A DNA stretch of 64,000 nt, taken from the NCBI GenBank assembly GCA_947561715.1, contig OX387203.1:18848001-18912000 (forward strand), given 5' to 3'. Below the pieces are notes generated by a model. The model worked only from the letters and a program-made list of their open reading frames with translations, was not told the origin of the DNA and searched no databases. Source of the DNA: Ascidia mentula (lineage: Eukaryota; Chordata; Ascidiacea; Phlebobranchia; Ascidiidae). Positions 39,695 through 52,900 of this stretch are shown in pieces. Every line of letters starts with the position of its first letter. The stretch's first letter is position 1. The position numbers were made by a program, and so were the translations under genes.

Positions 39695-42600
39695 TTGGTT
39701 TACACTGCTCGTTTTGTACTGGCATCTAGTATTTGTGTGCAAAAATTCAAGTCGCTTGATACAAAAATGTTCAAATCACAGGCGGACAACTCTCAAATTT
39801 ATTTAATTCCGCCATACCTTAATACCCACCATAGTGTCAAACATGTGTTTTCGTTCGCTAACAAAAAACTAAAAGACATACGCCAATTTGGTTTACTCTG
39901 TTCGTTTTGTGCTGGCATCTAGTATTTGTGTGCAAAATTTCAAGTTGCTTGATACAAAAATGTTCAAATCACAGACGGACAACTCTCAAAATTATTTAAT
40001 TCCGCCCAATCTTAGCCACCATAGTGTCAAACATGCGATTTCGTTCGCGAATAAAAAACTGAAGGACATACGCCAATTTGGTTTACACTTCTCGTTTTGT
40101 ACTGGCATCTAGTAGTTGTGTGCAAAATTTCAAGTCGCTTGATATAAAAATGTTCAAATGACAGGCGGACAACTCTCAAATTTATTTAATTCCGCCCTAC
40201 CTTAATAGCCACCATAGTGTCAAACATGCGTTATGGTTCGCGAATAAAAAATTAAAGGACATACGCCAATTTGGTATAAACTGCTCGTTTTGTACTGGCA
40301 TCTAGTATTTGTGTGCAAAATTTCAAGTCGCTTGATGTAAAAATGTTCAAATCACAGGCGGACAACTCTCAAAATTATTTAATTCCGCCCAATCTTAGCC
40401 ACCATAGTGTCAAACATGCGATTTCGTTCGCGAATAAAAAACTGAAGGACATACGCCAATTTGGTTTACACTTCTCGTTTTGTACTGGCATCTAGTAATT
40501 GTGTGCAAAATTTCAAGTCGCTTGATATAAAAATGTTCAAATCACAGGCGGACAACTCTCAAAATTACTTAATTCCACCCAACCTTAGCCACCATAGTGT
40601 CAAACATGCCTTTTCGTTCGCGAATAAAAAACTAAAAGACATACGCCAATTTGGTTTACACTTCTCGTTTTGTACTGGCATCTAGTAATTGTGTGCAAAA
40701 TTTCAAGTCGCTTGATATAAAAATGTTCAAATCACAGGCGGACAACTCTCAAAATTATTTAATTCCGCCCAATCTTAGCCACCATAGTGTCAAACATGCG
40801 ATTTCGTTCGCGAATAAAAAACTGAAGGACATACGCCAATTTGGTTTACACTTCTCGTTTTGTACTGGCATCTAGTAATTGTGTGCAAAATTTCAAGTCG
40901 CTTGATATAAAAATGTTCAAATCACAGGCGGACAACTCTCAAAATTACTTAATTCCGCCCAACCTTAGCCACCATAGTTCCAAACATGTGTTTTCGTTCG
41001 CGAATAAAAAACTAAAAGACATACGCCAATTTGGTTTACTCTGTTCGTTTTGTGCTGGCATCTAGTATTTGTGTGCAAAATTTCAAGTCGCTTGATGCAA
41101 AAATGTTCAAATCACAGGCGGACAACTCTCAAAATTACTTAATTCTGCCAAACCTTAGCCACCATAGTTCCAAACATGCATTTTCGTTCGCGAATAAAAA
41201 ACTAAAAGACATAGGCCAATTTGTTTTACACTGCTCGTTTTGTACTGGCATCTAGTATTTGTGTGCAAAAATTCAAGTCGCTTGATACAAAAATGTTCAA
41301 ATCACAGGCGGACAACTCTCAAATTTATTTAATTCCGCCATACCTTAATAGCCACCATAGTGTCAAACATCTGTTTTCGTTCACTAACAAAAAACTAAAA
41401 GATATGCCCCAATTTGGTTTTTACTGCACGTTTTGTACTGGCATCTAGTATTTGTGTGCAAAATTTCAAGTCGCTTAATGTAAAAATGTTCAAATCACAG
41501 GCGGACAACTCTCAAAATTACTTAATTGCGCCCAACCTTAGCCACCATAGTTTCAAACATGCGTTTTCGTTCGCGAATAAAAAATTAAAGGACATACGCC
41601 AATTTGGTTTACACTTCTCGTTTTGTGCTGGCATCTAGTATTTGTGTGCAAAATTTCAAGTCGCTTGATATAAAAATGTTCAAATCAAAGGAGGACAACT
41701 CTCAAAATTACTTAATTCCGCCCAACCTCAGCCACCATAGTTTCAAACATGCGTTTTTGTTCGCGAATAAAAAACAAAAAGACATAGGCCAATTTGGTTT
41801 TTACTGCTTGTTTTGTACTGGTATCTAGTATTTGTGTGCAAAATTTCAAGTTGCCTGATACAAAAATGTTCAAATCAAAGGCGGACAACTCGCAAAATTG
41901 CTTAATTACGCCCAACCGTAACCACCATAGTTTCAAACATGCGTTTTCATTCGCGAATAAAAAACTAAAAGACATACGCCAATTTGGATTTCACTGCTCG
42001 TTTTGTACTGCCATATAGTATTGGTGTGGAAAATTTCAGGTCGCCTCAGAAAAAAAAAATCAAATCACAGGCGGACAACTCTCAAAATTACTTAAATCCG
42101 CCCAACCTTAGCCACCATAGTGTCAAACATGCGTTTTCGTTCGTGAATAAAAAACTAAAACACATACGCCAGTTTGGTTTTCACTGCTCGTTTTGTACTG
42201 CCATCTAGTATTTGTGTGCAAAATTTCAAGTTGCTTGATATAAAAATGTTCAAATCACAGGCGGACATCTCCGAAAATTGCTTAATTCCGCCCAACCTTA
42301 GCCACCATAGTGTCAAACATGCGTTTTTGTCCACGAATAAAAAACTAAAGGACATAGGCCAATTTGGTTTTCACTGCTTGTTTTGTACTGGTATCTAGTA
42401 TTTGTGTGCAAAATTTCAAGTCGCCTGATATACAAATGTTCATTTCAAAGGCGGACAACTCTCAAAATTACTTAATTCCGCCCAACCTTAGCCACCATAA
42501 TTTCAAACATGCTTTTTTGTTCGCGAATAAAAAACAAAAAGACATAGGCCAATTTGGTTTTTACTGATTGTTTTGTACTGGCATCTAGTATTTGTGTGCA

Positions 42601-42933
42601 AAATTTCAAGTCGCTTGATATAAAAATGTTCAAATCACAGGCGGACATCTCCGAAAATTGCTTAATTCCGCCCAACCGTAGCCACCATAGTTTCAATCAT
42701 GCGTTTTCGTTCGCGAATAAAAAACTAAAAGACATACGCCAATTTGGTTTACACTTCTCGTTTTGTACTAGCATCTAGTAATTGTGTGCAAAATTTCAAG
42801 TCGCTTGATATAAAAATGTTCAAATCACAGGCGGACAACTCTCAAAATTACTTAATTCCGCCCAACCTTAGCCACCATAGTTCCAAACATGCCTTTTCGT
42901 TCGCGAATAAAAAACTAAAAGACATAGGCCAAT
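39695..42933 (+). repeat. B unit 2 (3.24 kb)
   Basis: Matches BC unit 1 from 32652 at an offset of 7,043 bp, and is followed by another B sequence at an offset of 3,239 bp. It lacks block C. Confidence 0.85.
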
Positions 42934-45900
42934 TTGTTTTACACTGCTCGTTTTGTACTGGCATCTAGTATTTGTGTGCAAAAATTCAAGTCGCTTGATA
43001 CAAAAATGTTCAAATCACAGGCGGACAACTCTCAAATTTATTTAATTCCGCCATACCTTAATACCCACCATAGTGTCAAACATGTGTTTTCGTTCGCTAA
43101 CAAAAAACTAAAAGACATACGCCAATTTGGTTTACTCTGTTCGTTTTGTGCTGGCATCTAGTATTTGTGTGCAAAATTTCAAGTCGCTTGATACAAAAAT
43201 GTTCAAATCACAGACGGACAACTCTCAAAATTATTTAATTCCGCCCAATCTTAGCCACCATAGTGTCAAACATGCGATTTCGTTCGCGAATAAAAAACTG
43301 AAGGACATACGCCAATTTGGTTTACACTTCTCGTTTTGTACTGGCATCTAGTAATTGTGTGCAAAATTTCAAGTCGCTTGATATAAAAATGTTCAAATGA
43401 CAGGCGGACAACTCTCAAATTTATTTAATTCCGCCCTACCTTAATAGCCACCATAGTGTCAAACATGCGTTATGGTTCGCGAATAAAAAATTAAAGGACA
43501 TACGCCAATTTGGTATAAACTGCTCGTTTTGTACTGGCATCTAGTATTTGTGTGCAAAATTTCAAGTCGCTTGATGTAAAAATGTTCAAATCACAGGCGG
43601 ACAACTCTCAAAATTATTTAATTCCGCCCAATCTTAGCCACCATAGTGTCAAACATGCGATTTCGTTCGCGAATAAAAAACTGAAGGACATACGCCAATT
43701 TGGTTTACACTTCTCGTTTTGTACTGGCATCTAGTAATTGTGTGCAAAATTTCAAGTCGCTTGATATAAAAATGTTCAAATCACAGGCGGACAACTCTCA
43801 AAATTACTTAATTCCACCCAACCTTAGCCACCATAGTGTCAAACATGCCTTTTCGTTCGCGAATAAAAAACTAAAAGACATACGCCAATTTGGTTTACAC
43901 TTCTCGTTTTGTACTGGCATCTAGTAATTGTGTGCAAAATTTCAAGTCGCTTGATATAAAAATGTTCAAATCACAGGCGGACAACTCTCAAAATTATTTA
44001 ATTCCGCCCAATCTTAGCCACCATAGTGTCAAACATGCGATTTCGTTCGCGAATAAAAAACTGAAGGACATACGCCAATTTGGTTAACACTTCTCGTTTT
44101 GTACTGGCATCTAGTAATTGTGTGCAAAATTTCAAGTCGCTTGATATAAAAATGTTCAAATCACAGGCGGACAACTCTCAAAATTACTTAATTCCGCCCA
44201 ACCTTAGCCACCATAGTTCCAAACATGTGTTTTCGTTCGCGAATAAAAAACTAAAAGACATACGCCAATTTGGTTTACTCTGTTCGTTTTGTGCTGGCAT
44301 CTAGTATTTGTGTGCAAAATTTCAAGTCGGTTGATGCAAAAATGTTCAAATCACAGGCGGACAACTCTCAAAATTACTTAATTCTGCCAAACCTTAGCCA
44401 CCATAGTTCCAAACATGCATTTTCGTTCGCGAATAAAAAACTAAAAGACATAGGCCAATTTGTTTTACACTGCTCGTTTTGTACTGGCATCTAGTATTTG
44501 TGTGCAAAAATTCAAGTCGCTTGATACAAAAATGTTCAAATCACAGGCGGACAACTCTCAAATTTATTTAATTCCGCCATACCTTAATAGCCACCATAGT
44601 GTCAAACATCTGTTTTCGTTCACTAACAAAAAACTAAAAGATATGCCCCAATTTGGTTTTTACTGCACGTTTTGTACTGGCATCTAGTATTTGTGTGCAA
44701 AATTTCAAGTCGCTTAATGTAAAAATGTTCAAATCACAGGCGGACAACTCTCAAAATTACTTAATTGCGCCCAACCTTAGCCACCATAGTTTCAAACATG
44801 CGTTTTCGTTCGCGAATAAAAAATTAAAGGACATACGCCAATTTGGTTTACACTTCTCGTTTTGTGCTGGCATCTAGTATTTGTGTGCAAAATTTCAAGT
44901 CGCTTGATATAAAAATGTTCAAATCAAAGGAGGACAACTCTCAAAATTACTTAATTCCGCCCAACCTCAGCCACCATAGTTTCAAACATGCGTTTTTGTT
45001 CGCGAATAAAAAACAAAAAGACATAGGCCAATTTGGTTTTTACTGCTTGTTTTGTACTGGTATCTAGTATTTGTGTGCAAAATTTCAAGTTGCCTGATAC
45101 AAAAATGTTCAAATCAAAGGCGGACAACTCGCAAAATTGCTTAATTACGCCCAACCGTAACCACCATAGTTTCAAACATGCGTTTTCATTCGCGAATAAA
45201 AAACTAAAAGACATACGCCAATTTGGATTTCACTGCTCGTTTTGTACTGCCATATAGTATTGGTGTGGAAAATTTCAGGTCGCCTCAGAAAAAAAAAATC
45301 AAATCACAGGCGGACAACTCTCAAAATTACTTAAATCCGCCCAACCTTAGCCACCATAGTGTCAAACATGCGTTTTCGTTCGTGAATAAAAAACTAAAAC
45401 ACATACGACAGTTTGGTTTTCACTGCTCGTTTTGTACTGCCATCTAGTATTTGTGTGCAAAATTTCAAGTTGCTTGATATAAAAATGTTCAAATCACAGG
45501 CGGACATCTCCGAAAATTGCTTAATTCCGCCCAACCTTTGCCACCATAGTGTCAAACATGCGTTTTTGTCCACGAATAAAAAACTAAAGGACATAGGCCA
45601 ATTTGGTTTTCACTGCTTGTTTTGTACTGGTATCTAGTATTTGTGTGCAAAATTTCAAGTCGCCTGATATACAAATGTTCATTTCAAAGGCGGACAACTC
45701 TCAAAATTACTTAATTCCGCCCAACCTTAGCCACCATAATTTCAAACATGCTTTTTTGTTCGCGAATAAAAAACAAAAAGACATAGGCCAATTTGGTTTT
45801 TACTGATTGTTTTGTACTGGCATCTAGTATTTGTGTGCAAGATTTCAAGTCGCTTGATATAAAAATGTTCAAATCACAGGCGGACATCTCCGAAAATTGC

Positions 45901-48900
45901 TTAATTCCGCCCAACCGTAGCCACCATAGTTTCAATCATGCGTTTTCGTTCGCGAATAAAAAACTAAAAGACATACGCCAATTTGGTTTTCACTGCACGT
46001 TTTGTACTGCCATATAGTATTGGTGTGGAAAATTTCAAGTCGCCTCATAAAAAGAAAATCAAATCACAGGCGGACAACTCTCAAAATTACTTAAATCCGC
46101 CCAACCTTGGCCACCATAGTGTCAAACATGCGTTTTCGTTCGTGAATAAAAAACTAAAACACATACGCCAGTTTGGTTTTCACTGCTCGTTTTGTACTGC
46201 CATCTAGTATTTGTGTGCAAAATTTCAAGTTGCTTGATATAAAAATGTTCAAATCACAGGCGGACATCTCCGAAAATTGCTTAATTCCGCCCAACCTTAG
46301 CCACCATAGTGTCAAACATGCGTTTTTGTTCGCGAATAAAAAACTAAAGGACATAGGCCAATTTGGTTTTCACTGCTCGTTTTCAACTGCCATCTAGTAT
46401 TTGTGTGCAAAATTTCAAGTCGCCTGATATACAAATGTTCATATTAAAGGCGGACAACTCTCAAAATTACTTAATTCCGCCCAACCTTAGCCACCATAGT
46501 TTCAAACATGCGTTTTTGTTCGCGAATAAAAAACTAAAGGACATAGGCCAATTTGGTTTTCACTGCTCGTTTTCAACTGCCATCTAGTATTTGTGTGCAA
46601 AATTTCAAGTCGCCTGATATTCAAATGTTCATATCAAAGGCGGACAACTCTCAATATTACTTAATTGCGCCCAACCGTAGCCACCATAGTTTCAAACATG
46701 CATTTTCGTTCGCGAATAAAAAGGTAAAAGACATACGCCAATTTGGTTTACACTGCTCGTTTTGTACTGCCATCTAGTATTTGTGTGCAAAATTTCAAGT
46801 CGCTTGATATAAAAATGTTCAAATCAAAGGCGGACAACTCTCAATATTACTTAATTGCGCCCAACCGTAGCCACCATAATTTCAAACATGCATTTTCGTT
46901 CGCGAATAAAAAGGTAAAAAACATACGCCAATTTGGTTTACACTGTTTGTTTTGTACTGGTATCTAGTATTTGTGTGCAAAATTTCAAGTCGCCTGATAT
47001 AAAAATGTTCAAATCAAAGGCGAACAACTCTTAAAATCACTTAATTACGCCCAACCGTAACCACCATAGTTTCAAACATGCATTTTCGTTCGCGAATAAA
47101 AAGGTAAAAAACATACGCCAATTTGGTTTACACTCTTTGTTTTGTACTGGTATCTAGTATTTGTGTGCAAAATTTCAAGTCGCCTGATATAAAAATGTTC
47201 AAATCAAAGGCGAACAACTCTTAAAATCACTTAATTACGCCCAACCGTAACCACCATAGTTTCAAACAGGCGTTTTTGTTCGCGAATCAAAAACTAAAAG
47301 ACATACGCCAATTTGGTTTTTACTGCTCGTTTTCAACTGCCAACTAGTATTTGTGTGGAAAATTTCAAGTCGCTTGATATAAAAATGTTTAAATCACAGG
47401 CGGACAACTTTCAAAATTATTTAATTCCGCCCAACCATAGCCACCATAGTGTCAAACATGCATTTCGTTTGCGAATAAAAAACTAAACGACATAGGCCAA
47501 TTTGGTTTTCACTGCTTGTTTTAAACTGCCATCTAGTATTTGTGTGCAAAATTTCAAGTCGCCTGATATAAAAATGTTCAAATCAAAGGCGGACAACTCT
47601 CAAAATTACTTAATATCCGCCCAACAGTAGCCACCGTAGTTTCAAACATGCGTTTTTGTTCGCAAATAAAAAACTAAAAGACATAGGCTAATTTGGTTTC
47701 CACTGTTAGTTTTGTACTGGTATCTAGTATTTGTGTGCAAAATTTCAAGTCGCCTGATATAAAAATGTTCAAATCAAAGGCGGACAACTCTCAAAATCAC
47801 TTAATTACGCCCAACCGTAACCACCATAGTTTCAAACATGCGTTTTTGTTTGCGAATCAAAAACTAAAAGACATAGGCCAATTTGGTTTTTACTGCTCGT
47901 TTTCAACTGCCAACTAGTATTTGTGTGGAAAATTTCAAGTCGCTTGATATAAAAATGTTTAAATCACAGGCGGACAACTTTCAAAATTATTTAATTCCGC
48001 CCAACCATAGCCACCATAGTGTCAAACATGCGTTTTTGTTCGCGAACGAAAAACTAAAACACATAGGCCAATTTGGTTTTCACTGCTCGTTTTCAACTGC
48101 CAACTAGTATTTGTGTGGAAAATTTCAAGTCGCCTGATATAAAAATGTTCAAATCAAAGGCGGACAACTCTCAAAATTACTTAATATCCGCCCAACAGTA
48201 GCCACCATAGTTTCAAACATGCGTTTTTGTTCGCGAATAAAAAACTAAAAGACATAGGCTAATTTGGTTTCCACTGCTTGTTTTGTACTGGTATCTAGTA
48301 TTTGTGTGCAAAATTTCAAGTCGCCTGATATAAAAATGTTCAAATCAAAGGGGGACAACTCTCAAAATTACTTAATATCCGCCCAACAGTAGCCACCGTA
48401 GTTTCAAACATGCGTTTTTGTTCGCAAATAAAAAACTAAAAGACATAGGCTAATTTGGTTTCCACTGTTTGTTTTGTACTGGTATCTAGTATTTGTGTGC
48501 AAAATTTCAAGTCGCCTGATATAAAAATGTTCAAATCAAAGGCGGACAACTCTCAAAATCACTTAATTACGCCCAACCGTAACCACCATAGTTTCAAACA
48601 TGCGTTTGTGTTCGCGAATCAAAAACTAAAAGACATAGGCCAATTTGGTTTTTACTGCTCGTTTTCAACTGCCAACTAGTATTTGTGTGGAAAATTTCAA
48701 GTCGCTTGATATAAAAATGTTTAAATCACAGGCGGACAACTTTCAAAATTATTTAATTCCGCCCAACCATAGCCACCATAGTGTCAAACATGCATTTCGT
48801 TTGCAAATAAAAAACTAAAAGACATAGGCCAATTTGGTTTTTACTGCTCGTTTTGTACTGCCATCTAGTATTTGTGTGCAAAATTTCAAGTCGCCTGATA

Positions 48901-49975
48901 TAAAAATGTTCAAATCAAAGGCGGACAACTCTCAAAATTACTTAATATCCGCCCAACAGTCGCCACCATAGTTTCAAACATGCGTTTTTGTTCGCGAATA
49001 AAAAACTAAAAGACATAGGTTAATTTGGTTTTCACTGCTCGTTTTGTACAGCTATCTAGTATTTGTGTGGAAAATTTCAAGTCGCTTGATATAAAAATGT
49101 TTCAATCACAGGCGGACAACTTTCAAAAATTACTTAATTCCGCCCAACTTTAGCCACCATAGTGTCAAACATGCGTTTTTGTTCGCGAATAAAAAACTAA
49201 AAGACACAGGCCAATTTGGGTTTCACTGCTTGATTTGTACTGGTATCTAGTATTTGTGTGCAAACTTTCAAGTCGCCTGATATAAAAATATTCAAATCAA
49301 AGGCGGACAACTCTCAAAATTACTTAATTGCGCCCAACCTTAGCCACCATAGTTTCAAACATGCGTTTTTGTTCGCGAATGAAAAACTAAAACACATAGG
49401 CCAATTTGGTTTTCACTGCTCGTTTTCAACTGCCAACTAGTATTTGTGTGGAAAATTTCAAGTCGCTTGATATAAAAATGTTCAAATCACAGGCGGACAT
49501 CTCCGAAATTGCTTAATTCCGCCCAACCTTAGCCACCATAGTGTCAAACATGCGTTTTCGTTCGCGAATAAAAAACTAAAAGACATAGGCCAATTTGGTT
49601 TTCACTGCTTGTTTTGTACTGGTATCTAGTATTTGTGTGGAAAATTTCAAGTCGCCTGATATAAAAATGTTCAAATCAAAGGCGGACAACTCTCAAAATT
49701 ACTTAATATCCGCCCAACAGTAGCCACCATAGTTTCAAACATGCGTTTTTGTTCGCGAATAAAAAACTAAAAGACATAGGCTAATTTGGTTTCCACTGCT
49801 TGTTTTGTACTGGTATCTAGTATTTGTGTGCAAAATTTCAAGTCGCCTGATATAAAAATGTTCAAATCAAAGGCGGACAACTCTCAAAATCACTTAATTA
49901 CGCCCAACCGTAACCACCATAGTTTCAAACATGCGTTTTTGTTCGCGAATCAAAAACTAAAAGACATAGGCCAAT
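42934..49975 (+). repeat. BC unit 2 (7.04 kb)
   Basis: A B sequence followed by block C. Relative to BC unit 1 the offset is 10,282 bp at 45983 but 10,472 bp from 47693 on, because one 190 bp monomer is duplicated near 46970-47230. The offset returns to 10,281 bp at the end of the block. Confidence 0.85.
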
Positions 49976-52900
49976 TTGGTTTACACTGCTCGTTTTGTAC
50001 TGGCATCTAGTATTTGTGTGCAAAAATTCAAGTCGCTTGATACAAAAATGTTCAAATCACAGGCGGACAACTCTCAAATTTATTTAATTCCGCCATACCT
50101 TAATACCCACCATAGTGTCAAACATGTGTTTTCGTTCGCTAACAAAAAACTAAAAGACATACGCCAATTTGGTTTACTCTGTTCGTTTTGTGCTGGCATC
50201 TAGTATTTGTGTGCAAAATTTCAAGTCGCTTGATACAAAAATGTTCAAATCACAGACGGACAACTCTCAAAATTATTTAATTCCGCCCAATCTTAGCCAC
50301 CATAGTGTCAAACATGCGATTTCGTTCGCGAATAAAAAACTGAAGGACATACGCCAATTTGGTTTACACTTCTCGTTTTGTACTGGCATCTAGTAGTTGT
50401 GTGCAAAATTTCAAGTCGCTTGATATAAAAATGTTCAAATGACAGGCGGACAACTCTCAAATTTATTTAATTCCGCCCTACCTTAATAGCCACCATAGTG
50501 TCAAACATGCGTTATGGTTCGCGAATAAAAAATTAAAGGACATACGCCAATTTGGTATAAACTACTCGTTTTGTACTGGCATCTAGTATTTGTGTGCAAA
50601 ATTTCAAGTCGCTTGATGTAAAAATGTTCAAATCACAGGCGGACAACTCTCAAAATTATTTAATTCCGCCCAATCTTAGCCACCATAGTGTCAAACATGC
50701 GATTTCGTTCGCGAATAAAAAACTGAAGGACATACGCCAATTTGGTTTACACTTCTCGTTTTGTACTGGCATCTAGTAATTGTGTGCAAAATTTCAAGTC
50801 GCTTGATATAAAAATGTTCAAATCACAGGCGGACAACTCTCAAAATTACTTAATTCCACCCAACCTTAGCCACCATAGTGTCAAACATGCCTTTTCGTTC
50901 GCGAATAAAAAACTAAAAGACATACGCCAATTTGGTTTACACTTCTCGTTTTGTACTGGCATCTAGTAATTGTGTGCAAAATTTCAAGTCGCTTGATATA
51001 AAAATGTTCAAATCACAGGCGGACAACTCTCAAAATTATTTAATTCCGCCCAATCTTAGCCACCATAGTGTCAAACATGCGATTTCGTTCGCGAATAAAA
51101 AACTGAAGGACATACGCCAATTTGGTTTACACTTCTCGTTTTGTACTGGCATCTAGTAATTGTGTGCAAAATTTCAAGTCGCTTGATATAAAAATGTTCA
51201 AATCACAGGCGGACAACTCTCAAAATTACTTAATTCCGCCCAACCTTAGCCACCATAGTTCCAAACATGTGTTTTCGTTCGCGAATAAAAAACTAAAAGA
51301 CATACGCCAATTTGGTTTACTCTGTTCGTTTTGTGCTGGCATCTAGTATTTGTGTGCAAAATTTCAAGTCGCTTGATGCAAAAATGTTCAAATCACAGGC
51401 GGACAACTCTCAAAATTACTTAATTCTGCCAAACCTTAGCCACCATAGTTCCAAACATGCATTTTCGTTCGCGAATAAAAAACTAAAAGACATAGGCCAA
51501 TTTGTTTTACACTGCTCGTTTTGTACTGGCATCTAGTATTTGTGTGCAAAAATTCAAGTCGCTTGATACAAAAATGTTCAAATCACAGGCGGACAACTCT
51601 CAAATTTATTTAATTCCGCCATACCTTAATAGCCACCATAGTGTCAAACATCTGTTTTCGTTCACTAACAAAAAACTAAAAGATATGCCCCAATTTGGTT
51701 TTTACTGCACGTTTTGTACTGGCATCTAGTATTTGTGTGCAAAATTTCAAGTCGCTTAATGTAAAAATGTTCAAATCACAGGCGGACAACTCTCAAAATT
51801 ACTTAATTGCGCCCAACCTTAGCCACCATAGTTTCAAACATGCGTTTTCGTTCGCGAATAAAAAATTAAAGGACATACGCCAATTTGGTTTACACTTCTC
51901 GTTTTGTGCTGGCATCTAGTATTTGTGTGCAAAATTTCAAGTCGCTTGATATAAAAATGTTCAAATCAAAGGAGGACAACTCTCAAAATTACTTAATTCC
52001 GCCCAACCTCAGCCACCATAGTTTCAAACATGCGTTTTTGTTCGCGAATAAAAAACAAAAAGACATAGGCCAATTTGGTTTTTACTGCTTGTTTTGTACT
52101 GGTATCTAGTATTTGTGTGCAAAATGTCAAGTTGCCTGATACAAAAATGTTCAAATCAAAGGCGGACAACTCGCAAAATTGCTTAATTACGCCCAACCGT
52201 AACCACCATAGTTTCAAACATGCGTTTTCATTCGCGAATAAAAAACTAAAAGACATACGCCAATTTGGATTTCACTGCTCGTTTTGTACTGCCATATAGT
52301 ATTGGTGTGGAAAATTTCAGGTCGCCTCAGAAAAAAAAAATCAAATCACAGGCGGACAACTCTCAAAATTACTTAAATCCGCCCAACCTTAGCCACCATA
52401 GTGTCAAACATGCGTTTTCGTTCGTGAATAAAAAACTAAAACACATACGCCAGTTTGGTTATCACTGCTCGTTTTGTACTGCCATCTAGTATTTGTGTGC
52501 AAAATTTCAAGTTGCTTGATATAAAAATGTTCAAATCACAGGCGGACATCTCCGAAAATTGCTTAATTCCGCCCAACCTTAGCCAACATAGTGTCAAACA
52601 TGCGTTTTTGTCCACGAATAAAAAACTAAAGGACATAGGCCAATTTGGTTTTCACTGCTTGTTTTGTACTGGTATCTAGTATTTGTGTGCAAAATTTCAA
52701 GTCGCCTGATATACAAATGTTCATTTCAAAGGCGGACAACTCTCAAAATTACTTAATTCCGCCCAACCTTAGCCACCATAATTTCAAACATGCGTTTTCG
52801 TTCGCGAATAAAAAACTAAAAGACATACGCCAATTTGGTTTTCACTGCACGTTTTGTACTGCCATATAGTATTGGTGTGGAAAATTTCAAGTCGCCTCAT

